Source: Smallanthus sonchifolius (Eukaryota > Streptophyta > Magnoliopsida > Asterales > Asteraceae). From it: a stretch of DNA of 64,000 bases. The stretch spans positions 24,422,350-24,486,349 of the forward strand of contig CM042030.1 in the NCBI GenBank assembly GCA_023525975.1. The letters run 5' to 3'. Positions 1-9,818 of this stretch are shown here, piece by piece. The position numbers and the translations under genes were made by a program. The notes under the pieces were generated by a model. It had not been told where the DNA came from, did not search any database, and worked only from the letters and a program-made list of their open reading frames with translations. Position 1 is the stretch's first letter. Each line of letters opens with the position of its first letter.

Positions 1-1075
1 GGAACGACGGTGTTGTCACACAGGATGGGGGTTTCATGAAAGTGATCCCGTAATCAAGCATTTGATGGTGGATCCACCTTACTTGGGAACAACAAAGGGC
101 TGCGGCAATGTATTCGGCTTCGGCTATGGATTGAGAAACGGTGGTCTGTTTCTTACATTGCCAGGAAACAAGGCGGTTGCCAAGGAACTGACAACCCTAG
201 AAGTGGATTTTCGGTATAAGTTGCATCCCCCGTAGTCTGAATCTGAATATGCCAAAAGATCAAACAAATTATTTTTGGGATACCAAAGACCAAGTTTTGG
301 CTTGTACTTCAAATATCTTAAAATACGTTTGACAACAATTAAATAAGAGAGTTTAGGATTAGCCTGAAAGCGTGCACACAAGCACACTGCAAACATGATG
401 TCTGGTCTGCTAGCAATGAGATACATGAGAGATCCTATCATCAAGCGATAGAGGTGTTGATAAACGCTTTCACCATCCAAGTCAGGAGACAGACAAGGTC
501 GAACTTCCACGGGAGTCTTGTAAGGATGAGACTCAGTCATTTTGAACTTGGTCAGGATTTCTTTGACATATTTTTCTTGTTGGATAAGAATTCTTGACTT
601 AGACTAATCTACTTGCAAATGAAGAAAGAACTTCATTTCTCCCATAGAGCTCATTTCAAACTTAGAACGCATCACTTCCTCGAACTCTTTACACAACCAA
701 GGATTTGTGGATCCAAAAATGATATCATCAACATAGATTTGCAACAAAATGGTATCCGCACCATCCTTTCTTTTGAACAAAGTTTGGTCAATTGCCCCTC
801 GTGTGAAACCATTATCAAGCAAATGCTTGATAATGCCTTGTCAAGTTTGTAAACTCTATCAGATAGTTTGGATCAATGAAACCCGATGGCTGCTTAACAT
901 AAACTTCCTCTTGAACCTTTCCATATAGAAATGCGCCTTTAACATCCATTTGATGAACTGTGAAGTCCATATAGGCTGCATAGGCGAGAAACATTCTAAT
1001 GGCTTCTAAGCGAGCCACTGGTGCAAAGACTTCCTCAATATCAATCCCTTCTTCTTGATAAAACCCCTGAACCAC
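1..1075 (-). pseudogene. copia reverse transcriptase and RNase H (broken, runs off window)
   Basis: In a copia element this part of the polyprotein copies the RNA genome into DNA. RT begins near 1075 with VQGFYQEEGIDIEEVFAPVA and QMDVKGAFLYG. The catalytic box IYVDDIIFGSTN lies near 735-700. The stretch that normally carries ALYGLKQAPRAWY is missing between about 860 and 815, so the palm domain is damaged. The frame changes at that deletion. A TAG at 604-606 interrupts the sequence where relatives have Gln or another residue. RNase H follows from about 540, with LMYLIASRPDIMFAV, AYSDSDYGG and, after another small break near 125, AEAEYIAAA up to base 1. The product cannot be functional as one chain. 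Confidence 0.9.
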
Positions 1076-2775
1076 TCTTCGTCCTTCTTGTTATGGAAGA
1101 CCCAACGAGTGCCGATTGGGACTTTGTTCTTTGGAAGGTCTACTAGATTCCACACATGTAACTTGTTAAACTGCTGCAATTCTTCCTGCATTTCCTCCAC
1201 CCAACTGTTCTCAAGCAATGCAGCTTTAATATTCTTAGGTTCGAGTTGAGAAATGAAGCAAGTGAAGAGACCGTCGTTCATTGCTTCGGTGGCACTACGA
1301 GTTCGGACTTCCACATTGAGTGGACCAATGAAGTTGTCTGTTGGATGATCCTTGCGAATTCTCAACTGTGGAATCTCATCCTCTTCCAAGTGTACATCCA
1401 GATTGGTAATGTTATTATCAGGAAGGTCAGCTTCATCATCAATAGGACCTTCAGCAGATGATTGTGAAACAACACCCACTATTGGGTAATTATTTTCTTT
1501 AACAGTTTCACTTGTTTCCACAGAGTCTGAGGAGTCCTGAGTGGATTCAGCATTAGCTATTGTAGGAGGAACATCTATATGTTGACTTGACAAAGAAGAA
1601 CCTGAAGCAATAGAGGTACCTAGGACATTCACAGACATAAGAGGATTAGCTGAGACAGATATGTTAGTGAAATCGGGAAGATTAAATGATTTAAACAAAG
1701 AACCTACATCAAAAATCCAATCTGGACCATCCCCTCCGTCCGTATTATTGCTTTCATGCCAGTTGATATCAATGGACTCCAGCACAATCCTTCGTCTCGT
1801 GTTGTAAACACGAAAAGCTCTTTGGTTAGAGGAATAGCCCCCGAAATAGCACTCATCCGCTTTGGCATCAAACTTGTTCAGCTGATCAGAAGTATTCAGC
1901 ATTGTGCAAACACACCCAAAATTCCTGAAGAAATCAATAACAGGCTTGCGCTTGTACACAATTTCATAAGGTGTTTTGTTGCAGCTTTTGGTGATGAGAA
2001 CTCGATTTTGCACAAAACATGCGGTGTTAACTGCCTCGGCCCAAAACGTGAAAGGAAGCTTAGAATCAACGATCATAGTTCTTGTTGCTTCTATCAATGT
2101 ACGATTTCTTCGTTCAGCTACACCATTTTGTTGAGGAGTGCGAGGTGCACTAAACTGCCGAGAGATAACCTTACTTTCACAGAAAGAATCCGAAATGGCA
2201 TTCTTGAACTCTGTCCCATGATCACTGCGAACAGTCTTCACGCTTAGATTGAACAGATTCTCGATTTGTAGCAGATGAATCTTCAAAGTCTTTGGCGTCT
2301 CATCTTTCTTTGCCAGGAAGAATACCCAAGTAAATCGAGAGAAATCATCGGTTAACACCAAGCAGTAGGAATTCCTTCCGTGACTCATGACACTTACAGG
2401 ACCGAAGAGATCCATGTGAAGCAATTGGAGGGGAGAGTCAATGGAATTTGTAATGGAATTTGTAGTTTTGGGCTTGTGAGTTGATTTGTACTGCTTGCCC
2501 TTGGAACAGGAAAGACAATGTTCCACAGGAGAAAAATCTTTTAGAGGCAAACCGATGACTAGGTTTCCTCAAACGAGACGATTCATGGTCTTGAAGTTTA
2601 CGTGCCACAATCTTTTGTGCCAAAGAAAAGATTCATCTTCAGAGGCTTTTGAGAGAAAACATGATTCAATTCCAGATGGATTGTTCTTGTCCAGACTGTA
2701 AGTATTGTATCTTCTAGGGGACGCATAAGAATAAGCTCTTTTGGAATAACCACTCCAGGCTTCAGAATCAGTCAC
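1006..2775 (-). pseudogene. copia GAG-pre-integrase and integrase core
   Basis: The zinc-binding pre-integrase segment (FLWHKRLWHVNFKTMNRLV, then CLSCSKGK) starts near 2775 and is split by a frameshift around 2560. The catalytic core follows in one open frame from 2550. The three acidic residues of the D,D-35-E triad are visible in LLHMDLFGP, VRSDHGTEFKN and NGVAERRNRTLIEATRTM. A variable Ser/Thr/Asp-rich linker follows (about 1700-1350). The frame then enters the start of RT (WNLVDLPKNKVPIGTRWVF) and decays at about 1090, where a few residues linking it to the next RT block are lost. Integrase inserts the cDNA into the genome. The core looks intact but is separated from gag and RT by frame breaks. 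Confidence 0.9.
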
Positions 2776-4402
2776 TCTCTAGAATTGGAAAGGGCATTGA
2801 AGTCTTTGTCACAAATCCGAGACACACTCATTAGATTGTATTTTAGCTGCGGGACAAAATTGACATGCCCTAAACTATTTACACCGTTAGACGCTGTTCA
2901 TTGTCCTCAATCTTTCCTCCTTTTGGATTGCCTGCAAATGCAACAAAATCTCCATTCATTGGATGATAATTTTGCAGCAAACTAAACTACCCTGTCATGT
3001 GCCTTGAGCTTCCACTGTCGACATGCCAAATGTTGTCTCCAGTCCTTCTTGATTGCACCTAACAGACCACAATATTTAGATATTTGTGCTCCAGCCAATG
3101 CTGACTTGAAATTTCTTATCATGATAAGACATTTCTCGAAAATCATAATCAAAATCCTCTTTTAATTAAGTATGATCATCATACAGAACATTATTTTTAA
3201 CTTTCCAAATCCTCTTCAATATGTTTTTAGCATTTTTTATTCTTTTACGTCTCAAAACTCTAGTATGGGGTGACTTAGACTGTGTAATTGAATTTAAAGC
3301 AATTTGAGGAACAAAGTCTTCATTAAACTGAAATGTTGTCAATTTACAACTTTTTGAAACATGATTGGATTCACCACAACTAAAAAAAACTTTATCACAA
3401 GACGTCTTCGCCTGATAATTGTTATGACAAGATGATGAAGATGATTGTGATGTTGAGGCATCAGAACTAGAGGCAACTCTTTCTTCAACAAGTCTTTCTT
3501 TAATACTTTGATCTTCCTTTAATCTGAAAAATTCCAAATTGCTCATTGATTCTTATGGAATATCAGTCACAACAACTCCTACACTTTTAAAGTTTGCAAT
3601 ACAACTCATAGCATTTACAGATTTAGGAACAAAAGGTAAAGCATTCTTAAACTTAAAAATAGCATTTCTCAAACTGTCATGCTCAGAAGGCATAGAACCA
3701 AAATACAAATTTTCAACGTGTTCACAAATATCTGGTTTTGACACTGACATTTTATTACATTCATCTGACTCAAGTTCATTTAAAACATTTCCCTGACTAG
3801 AACTCTTATCACAATAATCTTCGGAACCTACACAATCTGACTTTCCACAGAAAGCAAAACTGTCAGAATCTGAAGTTTGGATATAATCATCAGCAGATAA
3901 TTTGCAAACAAGTGTGTGGGAACATGAGGAACTGGCATATCAGCAAATCTACCAGACATGGAATACGGAGGAGGTTGAGAGTTATACCCAATTCCTTCTG
4001 TGACTTTTTTATGAATTTGGTTGTCAATGATTCCAAAAAGAATTTTCTGATCCATACCCATATGTTCAACTTGAAAATTTGCCTTTTCAGCCTTTTAAAG
4101 TCTTTCAGTTAAAATTTGATTATTATTCTTTTGTGTAGTAAGTTGTACAATCAAAGATCGGTTTTCTCTAGAAATATCATGAATTTTTTAAGTAAAGTTT
4201 CTCATTTTTAGCCATAGAATCATACATTACCTTTATGTGATCTCGTTCATCGACCAAGGCCTGGTTGATGAATCTATATTTCTAAATTTCATTTAAACAA
4301 GATTTAGCATTGCAAAGTCTAGACATTACCTCAGTTGGTACGGTGGTGAGATCCTCAGCTGTTCAATCATGACACATTTCTCCTTTTCTTCAATGGCTTC
4401 CA
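2776..4402 (-). pseudogene. copia gag-pol linker with second zinc-knuckle remnant
   Basis: This stretch joins gag to the pre-integrase domain. Open pieces on the minus strand occur at 4061-3828, 3750-3553 and 3546-3166. The last two share a frame and are separated by a single stop. The 3546-3166 piece has a Ser-rich run and a degenerate knuckle, FFSCGESNHVSKSC, in which the first Cys of the CX2CX4HX4C pattern is replaced by Phe. Large copia gag proteins often carry such a second knuckle region. From about 3165 to 2776 no open frame remains and the sequence is decayed linker. Confidence 0.7.
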
Positions 4403-5666
4403 TCAGTGCCTTGTCAGCTGCTTCCCCTTCTTGATCTCCCAATGATAGTGTCCATCAGCTTGGCAGACCAGAGCTGTGGAGCTGGAAGTTGTAGTGGATT
4501 TGGGAGAGATGGCAGCTTGCTTTCCAGATGAGTTCTTCTTCTCATGTTGCTCCTTTGATGATGGCTCCTTGCAATTCCTTGCAAAATGACCCAGCTGGTC
4601 ACAGTTGTAGCATCTCACCTTTTTGATGTCAAACCCTAGAGTCTTTCCTTGCTTGAATCTATCCATCCCAGTCCTCTTGATGAATCTCTTGGCCCTCAGA
4701 GTCAGCATAGCCATGCACCAATCAATATCCATCTTCTCCAAATCATTCGGGTTGATCTGCTCCAAGTCATCAAGTTGAAAGCTGACCGGTGTCAGGTTTC
4801 CAGAAATCAGGGCATAATAGCACGACATGAAGGTAGTCATGATAGGCAAATATTCATCGGGGATCATGGTGGTTGCTTTCTGAGAGGTGGATAAAGTAGT
4901 AGGCTGAACTCCAGACATTGAAGGTGGGACATCAGTTTGAAAGTATGCCATTGTAGTTTTGTTGGATGAAGTGGTGGAATCTTGACCAGCAAGAAGAGCT
5001 GTGTTTCCAGACTGATTAGTTGGAGTGACTGCACCCTTTTTTATCTCCAACTCATAAGAATCCAGAATCCTGTAGATTTCTTGTTGTGACAAGTCACTTA
5101 GCTTTTCAGTTTTCTTGGTCACAATTCGGAACATATTTCATTCCTCGGGCAGTGAATCAAGCAGCTTCTTGTTTAACTCAACAGCGGGATACTCAGTTCC
5201 CAAAACCTTTAACTTAGAGACAATGCTTGAGAATCGGTTGATCAATTCAGACATGGGTTCTCCAGGGACACTACTAAACATCTCATATTGCTTCTTGATC
5301 CTTTTGCTTTCTCTAACCTCAGTGCTTCCTTCATATCTTGTACATAAAGCAACCCAAAGATCTTTAGCAGTAGTATACTCAGCAAATATGTTAAACACAT
5401 CCATAGGAAGAACCATAAGCCTTGTTATCTCTTGCAATTAAGGCAATATCCTTTTCATCATATTCTAACACAAGCTTGGGACGTTGAACATCTACAGTTG
5501 TAGTAACTGGCTTGTGTGGACCATCAGTGATTGACTGCAAAAGAGTAAGGTCATGGAACTGAAAGAAAGTCTTTATTTTCTTGGTCCAATCATCAAAGTC
5601 TCTAGTGGACACCAAGACAGGTGGTTTGTTTCCTCTAGCATACTCATTGATGCTTGAAGTTGCCAT
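4403..5666 (-). pseudogene. copia gag (nucleocapsid) gene, broken
   Basis: The start ATG at 5666 gives MATSSINEYARGNKPPVL, a typical copia gag beginning, followed by the UBN2-like core (RDFDDWTKKIKTFFQFHD). A frameshift occurs near 5420. The block 5437-5138 continues the gag helices (LWVALCTRYEGSTEVRESK) and ends in a stop at 5138-5140, after which 5134-4403 continues in the same frame. That block has the zinc knuckle CYNCDQLGHFARNC, a CX2CX4HX4C RNA-binding motif, near 4610-4570. Gag forms the virus-like particle and packages RNA. With one frameshift and one stop it is not expected to make a full product. Confidence 0.88.
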
Positions 5667-7439
5667 AATCTCAGAAAATTAATAATCAAACAGTAGCAAG
5701 TTTCGGGTGAACATGGTTGATCGAAACAACTAGTTTCGATTGAACAAGGCTTGCCCGAAACTTCTAGTTTCGATATAAGAAAAAGAATCCAGAAACAACT
5801 AGTTTCGATGATGAAGAGTTAGCAGAAAATCCAGCAAACTCAGTAGAAACTACAAGTTTCAATATAACAGGACAAATAACTAGTTTTGATGATACCTTCT
5901 CCAGACAAAAGTACAGACAAGATGTTTCGATAACGGAAATGCAGAGATTGCCCCCCAGTAGTTTCGATGTCTTCTTCCCAAACTCAGAAAATCTCCATTG
6001 ATGAACACCTTAAAAAATAAATAACAAAGAAATAGCTATCCAATTCGGCGAAAAGCTTCTAATAATACTCCTGATTACGAAAATACCCTTTAATCTGGAA
6101 AACTCGAACAAAGACACCTGGAAATCGATGAAACAGTAACAATTTTAATGGAACAGTGCTTCGAAAACCCATAAGTAGAAAAACCCCAAAAATACATAGA
6201 AAGTCACCTAGAATCGATCACTAAAACCTGAATACACTCAGAAAACAAGAGCATAAAGCTCTAAAAAACAGGTATCGAAACTAGGTAGTTTCGATTGAAC
6301 AATTGTTCAACCGAAACTAGTAGTTTTGATACTGTAGTTTCTATTGATAGCATCAGTCTCAAATTTATACCCAAAAATCTCCCCCTAGACTGATGCTATC
6401 AATTCTTGTCTGACTCAATCTTTCGTCTTCATAAATTGACAGATGATCCAATGCCTTTCGTTGCGATTCTCCCCCTTAAGTGTAGACCCTCCTATCTTGT
6501 AGGCAACTGATAAAGGTTTGAATCCCAAGTATTTAGCAGTAAATAACCATCTTTCTACAAAGATTCTTGACATTCTCGAACACTTAATCAACTTATGCCT
6601 TCTCCCCCCCTAAAAAAAGGTCAATTTTAAGCGGAGGCTCACTTTGTCTTGCATCTTCATAACTCTGCTGATAATCCGAAGGCTTTCGTGGTGATTCTCC
6701 CCTGAAGTGTAGAACCTCCTATTTCTAGGCAAAAGATAAGGGATCGAATCACCATGTAATCAACAACTAATGATCCAGTTCATCACAAATATGCTTGACT
6801 TTGCTACCCACTCCTCAAACTTGAACTTTAAATAAACGAATTACGGCTGGCTCAGGCAGAAAATCATGTATATTTCCGAAGAAACGAAATTTTTTAAAAC
6901 CCAAAAATGTTGTCTCCAAGTTTTCAGCCAAAACTCCCCTCCTTATTTTTTTTGAATATCCTGGAGAGTACTTGGATAGTTCTTCATGTAGTTTTGATAG
7001 GCTCCACTTCGGTCGAAACAATGCTAGTTTTGGTAGAGACAGTATCGAAGCAAGAAGTTTCGATAGAGAGATTCTTCAACCGAAACTAGTAGTTTCGATA
7101 CCCTCTAGTTTTGATATCCTAGTTTCAATGTTTTCTACTTCTGATTTAGGGCTTCATCAGTAGTTTCGATAGAACATGTTCAGCCGCCACCTAGTTTCGA
7201 CCAAAATCTTCAGCCTTCTTCTAGTTTCGATTAAGCATCTTCAACCTTCAGCTACTTCAATACTCCCAATCCAGGTCTGAAAAATGCTTCAGAAAGCCTT
7301 ACATCTTCAGTTTTTGATAGTGTGAATGTAGAAAAGCAGTCACGAACCTGCTACACATCGATTTCTTCATGTTTAACGTCTCAATGGCGGGTTTTCTCTT
7401 ATTTTGGAGCAGATTCGAGAGCAATAAAGAGCCACCATG
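5667..7439 (-). other. long copia 5' leader with amplified TTTCGAT dyads
   Basis: No coding signal is seen between the primer site and the gag ATG. The leader is filled with degenerate copies of TAGTTTCGAT and its complement ATCGAAACTA, often arranged head to head (about 5690-5960, 6270-6350 and 7010-7250). Two diverged direct repeats of roughly 130 bp lie at about 6415-6550 and 6650-6780. Each contains a run read on the sense strand as GGGGAGAATC. Further purine tracts lie near 6376-6386 and 6602-6612. A leader of 1.8 kb is long for a copia element. Confidence 0.7.
6343..6403 (-). other. 17-bp perfect hairpin with purine tract in its loop
   Basis: Bases 6343-6359 (ATTGATAGCATCAGTCT) are the exact reverse complement of 6387-6403. 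The 27-base loop includes, on the sense strand, AGGGGGAGAT. Purine tracts of this kind normally mark the polypurine tract before a 3' LTR, but this one is in the 5' leader. The fold is read directly from the bases. A role is not known. Confidence 0.8.
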
Positions 7440-7451
7440 GCTCTGATACCA
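7440..7451 (-). other. primer-binding site, tRNA-iMet type
   Basis: The minus strand reads TGGTATCAGAGC, complementary to the 3' end of plant initiator Met tRNA. It begins two bases inside the LTR boundary at 7454. This fixes the element's orientation and LTR edge. Confidence 0.9.
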
Positions 7452-7453
7452 AT

Positions 7454-8003
7454 TGTAGGTCCAGATTTCAATCAGAAATCACACAGAAGATCGATTACAC
7501 ATACACGCAGGCGAAATCTGTGTGTATGGTGGTGAAACAGAGGAGAGAAACAGAATTGGTGAAGATAAATAGGCAAACCACATAGGAATCAACACAAGTA
7601 TGATATGAAATTGTAAGAACAAAAGATGAATTAATTCCAAATGTGTATTGATTCAGAAAAACTGTGAAAGAAAGAATTTCAGGGTTACAGACGCTATCCA
7701 CACCCTAAACATTCTCAAACTAGGCTATTTATAGTAAGTTGACAGGCATCAAAACTATGCTCACCGAAACTAGTAGTTTCGGTTAAGCATTTACAAGTGA
7801 AAGAACAAGCCTATCAAAACTTACCATCTATTGAAACTACTAGTTTCGATTGAACAAACCTCAATCGAAACTAAGTAGTTGTGGCCCAGACTTAGACTAA
7901 AAAGCAGGAAATTACATCAAATGAAATTACAAGTAAATAAACTAAACTAACATTGTTCAAAATACATTGATGACATCAGCTTATAAAACTGCAAGACTCT
8001 ACA
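7454..8003 (-). repeat. copia 5' LTR (550 bp)
   Basis: The edges on the plus strand are TGTAG and CTACA, an inverted terminal pair. The inner edge abuts the primer site. The LTR carries the same ATCGAAACTA / TAGTTTCGAT dyads as the leader (near 7745-7880) and a TATA box. The partner LTR is outside the window. Confidence 0.85.
7723..7734 (-). promoter_or_regulatory. TATA box of copia LTR
   Basis: The minus strand reads CTATAAATAGCC about 270 bp inside the LTR. It matches the plant TATA consensus in the right orientation to drive the copia transcript. Confidence 0.7.
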
Positions 8004-8624
8004 CATGTTGACTCTGAGGGCCAAAATATTTATGGATAGAACTGGAAAGAAGCGTGTAGGAGGAAAATCCGCAGGTTTTGATAAGTCTAAACTAAGATGC
8101 TACACATGTAAGCAACTTGGGCACTTTAAGAGGGAATGTCCCCATCCTATTGTCGATGCTCTACCTCTTCCCACAATTGTTGCAATTACTGATGACCAAG
8201 AACAAACTGAGAAGGCTAAAGAACCAGCAAATGCTTTGGTAGTTAACGACTTTGATTGGAGCAATGAAATTAAAGAAGCTCATGTTGAAGTGTGCAAGGC
8301 TCTTGTGGAAAACACTCCATCTACACAGTTTGTGGTTCATGGGATGGAAGCAAGTATGGTTGAAAAGGAGAAGAATGAGGTGCTGAGAAGGATTATCATC
8401 AACTCTGACTCTATTGGTCCTGCTGCTCTCCTTAGACAATTTGCTTTTCAGGGGACATAGAGTTAGGTTATTGACACTGAAGGAAGTATGACTGAGAATG
8501 CCAACATCAAGATCATGGACGCAGTGAAGGTAAGTGATGAAAAGAAGGACACCTGTCCCAGTTCCAGCTCAACGGATCGAGTTAACTCTCCGACGAGTAC
8601 AAGTGATGGAACTCAAGAAAATGG
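8004..8624 (+). pseudogene. relic copia gag, first half (zinc-knuckle region)
   Basis: The plus-strand frame from 8005 begins LTLRAKIFMDRTGKK and contains the zinc knuckle CYTCKQLGHFKREC (CX2CX4HX4C) near 8098-8140. It is clearly related to the gag of the copia element to its left, which has LTLRAKRFIKRTG and CYNCDQLGHFARNC. Stops occur at 8458-8460 and 8464-8466. The same frame then stays open to 8624, where LARD1 is inserted, and continues at 47041. The N-terminal half is missing because the neighbouring copia LTR begins at 8003. It is the oldest visible layer on this side of the window. Confidence 0.8.
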
Positions 8625-8888
8625 TGTCACACCCCAAAATTTATATACTTAATGAATAAATAAATAAATTAAGGTTGCAATGATTGGTAACATTACACAA
8701 CAGCGGAAGCTAAAGTAAAGACTTCTGAATATTGAACACCATTACAACAACTATAATAAACTTGTACATTGTCCTAGAACCATGTATAGGTGAAAGACAT
8801 CTTGAGGTTTGACGATCATACTCCTTCGGCTTCTAGGGTTTAATCCAAAAGGCTAACCTATTCCAACCGTGCCATGGCTATGAATTAC

Positions 8889-9818
8889 CTGAAAAACATA
8901 CTTAAAAATGTCAACACAAAGGTTGGTGAGTTCACAGGTTTGATTGTTGCAATGTAAAGTGATTTTCCTTGAAAATATTGATATTGTGTACATGGCCATA
9001 AAACGAAACTGTTTTCCTTGAAAACATTGAAAATATGTACAAGGGTTTAATGTAAGGTTGTTTTCCTCGAAAACATGTGATGACTTCATAGTCATAAAAC
9101 GAGTAGTTTTCCCAATGAAAACATGTGATAACGTCATAGTCATAAAATAAGTCATTTTTCCTGAAAACATTGATACTGTGTATATGGCCATAATATGAAA
9201 CTGTTTTCCTTGTAAACATTGATAAAAACATTTCCACGTAAACGAATGGCAAAACCATTGGTGTATAAGTGATTGGCAGATCCATCTGCATTAAAACATT
9301 TCAATGAATATGATAAACAAAACAAGTAATGTTGACCCATTTGTAGACTAGCTAGGAATACAAATAATATGTACATACATGAGGCATAACCAAACCATGA
9401 CACAGGTGTTTTGCCCCTCGCTCATACCTCACAAGCAATGTTTGAACACTATGCGGTCATTTGGCCAGAGGGACCCATGGTTAGCGCGACTAACCATGAC
9501 CGGGGGTGTCAATCCCAATAGTACTATCCATAGAATCCCAGGCTAACCTATAGCTAATGGTTATAAATATGATGGTCAGGGGACTTCCAGCGCTCTATAT
9601 GTGTTAACTCATGCAAACATAAAGGTCGGGTCTTGTTTTCTTGCTACTATATGAAAATGTTTGTAAGTACGTTTTATGTTTTCCCGAATGTATTAGGCAA
9701 TGATGTTCCCAACTGTAGTAAAAAATGATGTCTCATGTTTTCAAACTTGTAAGAAAGTATGTTTTCCCCCCGGTGTTTCTAAAACATTTAAAAGTTAAAA
9801 GGGGGCTGTGAAACTCAC
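8889..9818 (-). other. putative LTR intron, LARD1 LTR A
   Basis: On the sense strand CAG|GTGAGTTTCAC (GT at 9818-9817) and GTATGTTTTTCAG|G (AG at 8890-8889) delimit 930 bases. Upstream of the acceptor lie TTGAC, a possible branch site, and a T-rich tract. LTR B has the same sites and the same length. Splicing is inferred from sequence only. Confidence 0.55.
9476..9498 (-). other. conserved LTR hairpin (LARD1 LTR A)
   Basis: The 9-bp arms CATGGTTAG and CTAACCATG flank the 5-base loop CGCGA (TCGCG on the sense strand). The hairpin lies inside the putative intron. The core GGTTAG..CTAACC is shared with LARD2 and gypsy2, and in shortened form with gypsy1. Confidence 0.75.

Larger units (their letters stand above)
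1..8003 (-). mobile_element. Ty1/copia (Sirevirus-like) retrotransposon, 3' end outside window
   Basis: On the minus strand the order is 5' LTR (8003-7454), primer site, long leader, gag, integrase, reverse transcriptase and RNase H, which is the copia order with integrase before RT. The 3' end and 3' LTR lie before base 1, so the second target-site copy cannot be seen. RT motifs such as IYVDDIIFGSTN and a long gag with two zinc-knuckle regions suggest the Sirevirus lineage. The body is a pseudogene with frameshifts, small deletions and stops. The LTR edge lies next to a relic copia gag read in the opposite direction, so this element probably inserted into that relic. Confidence 0.9.

Noticed and set aside
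1055..2247. Plus-strand frames opposite the copia integrase
   Set aside because: They are shadows of the minus-strand gene. The minus frame has all integrase motifs.
8853..9403. Minus-strand frames of 83-119 codons in LARD1 LTRs (also 16324-16874)
   Set aside because: They overlap each other in different frames over dyad repeats within the putative intron.
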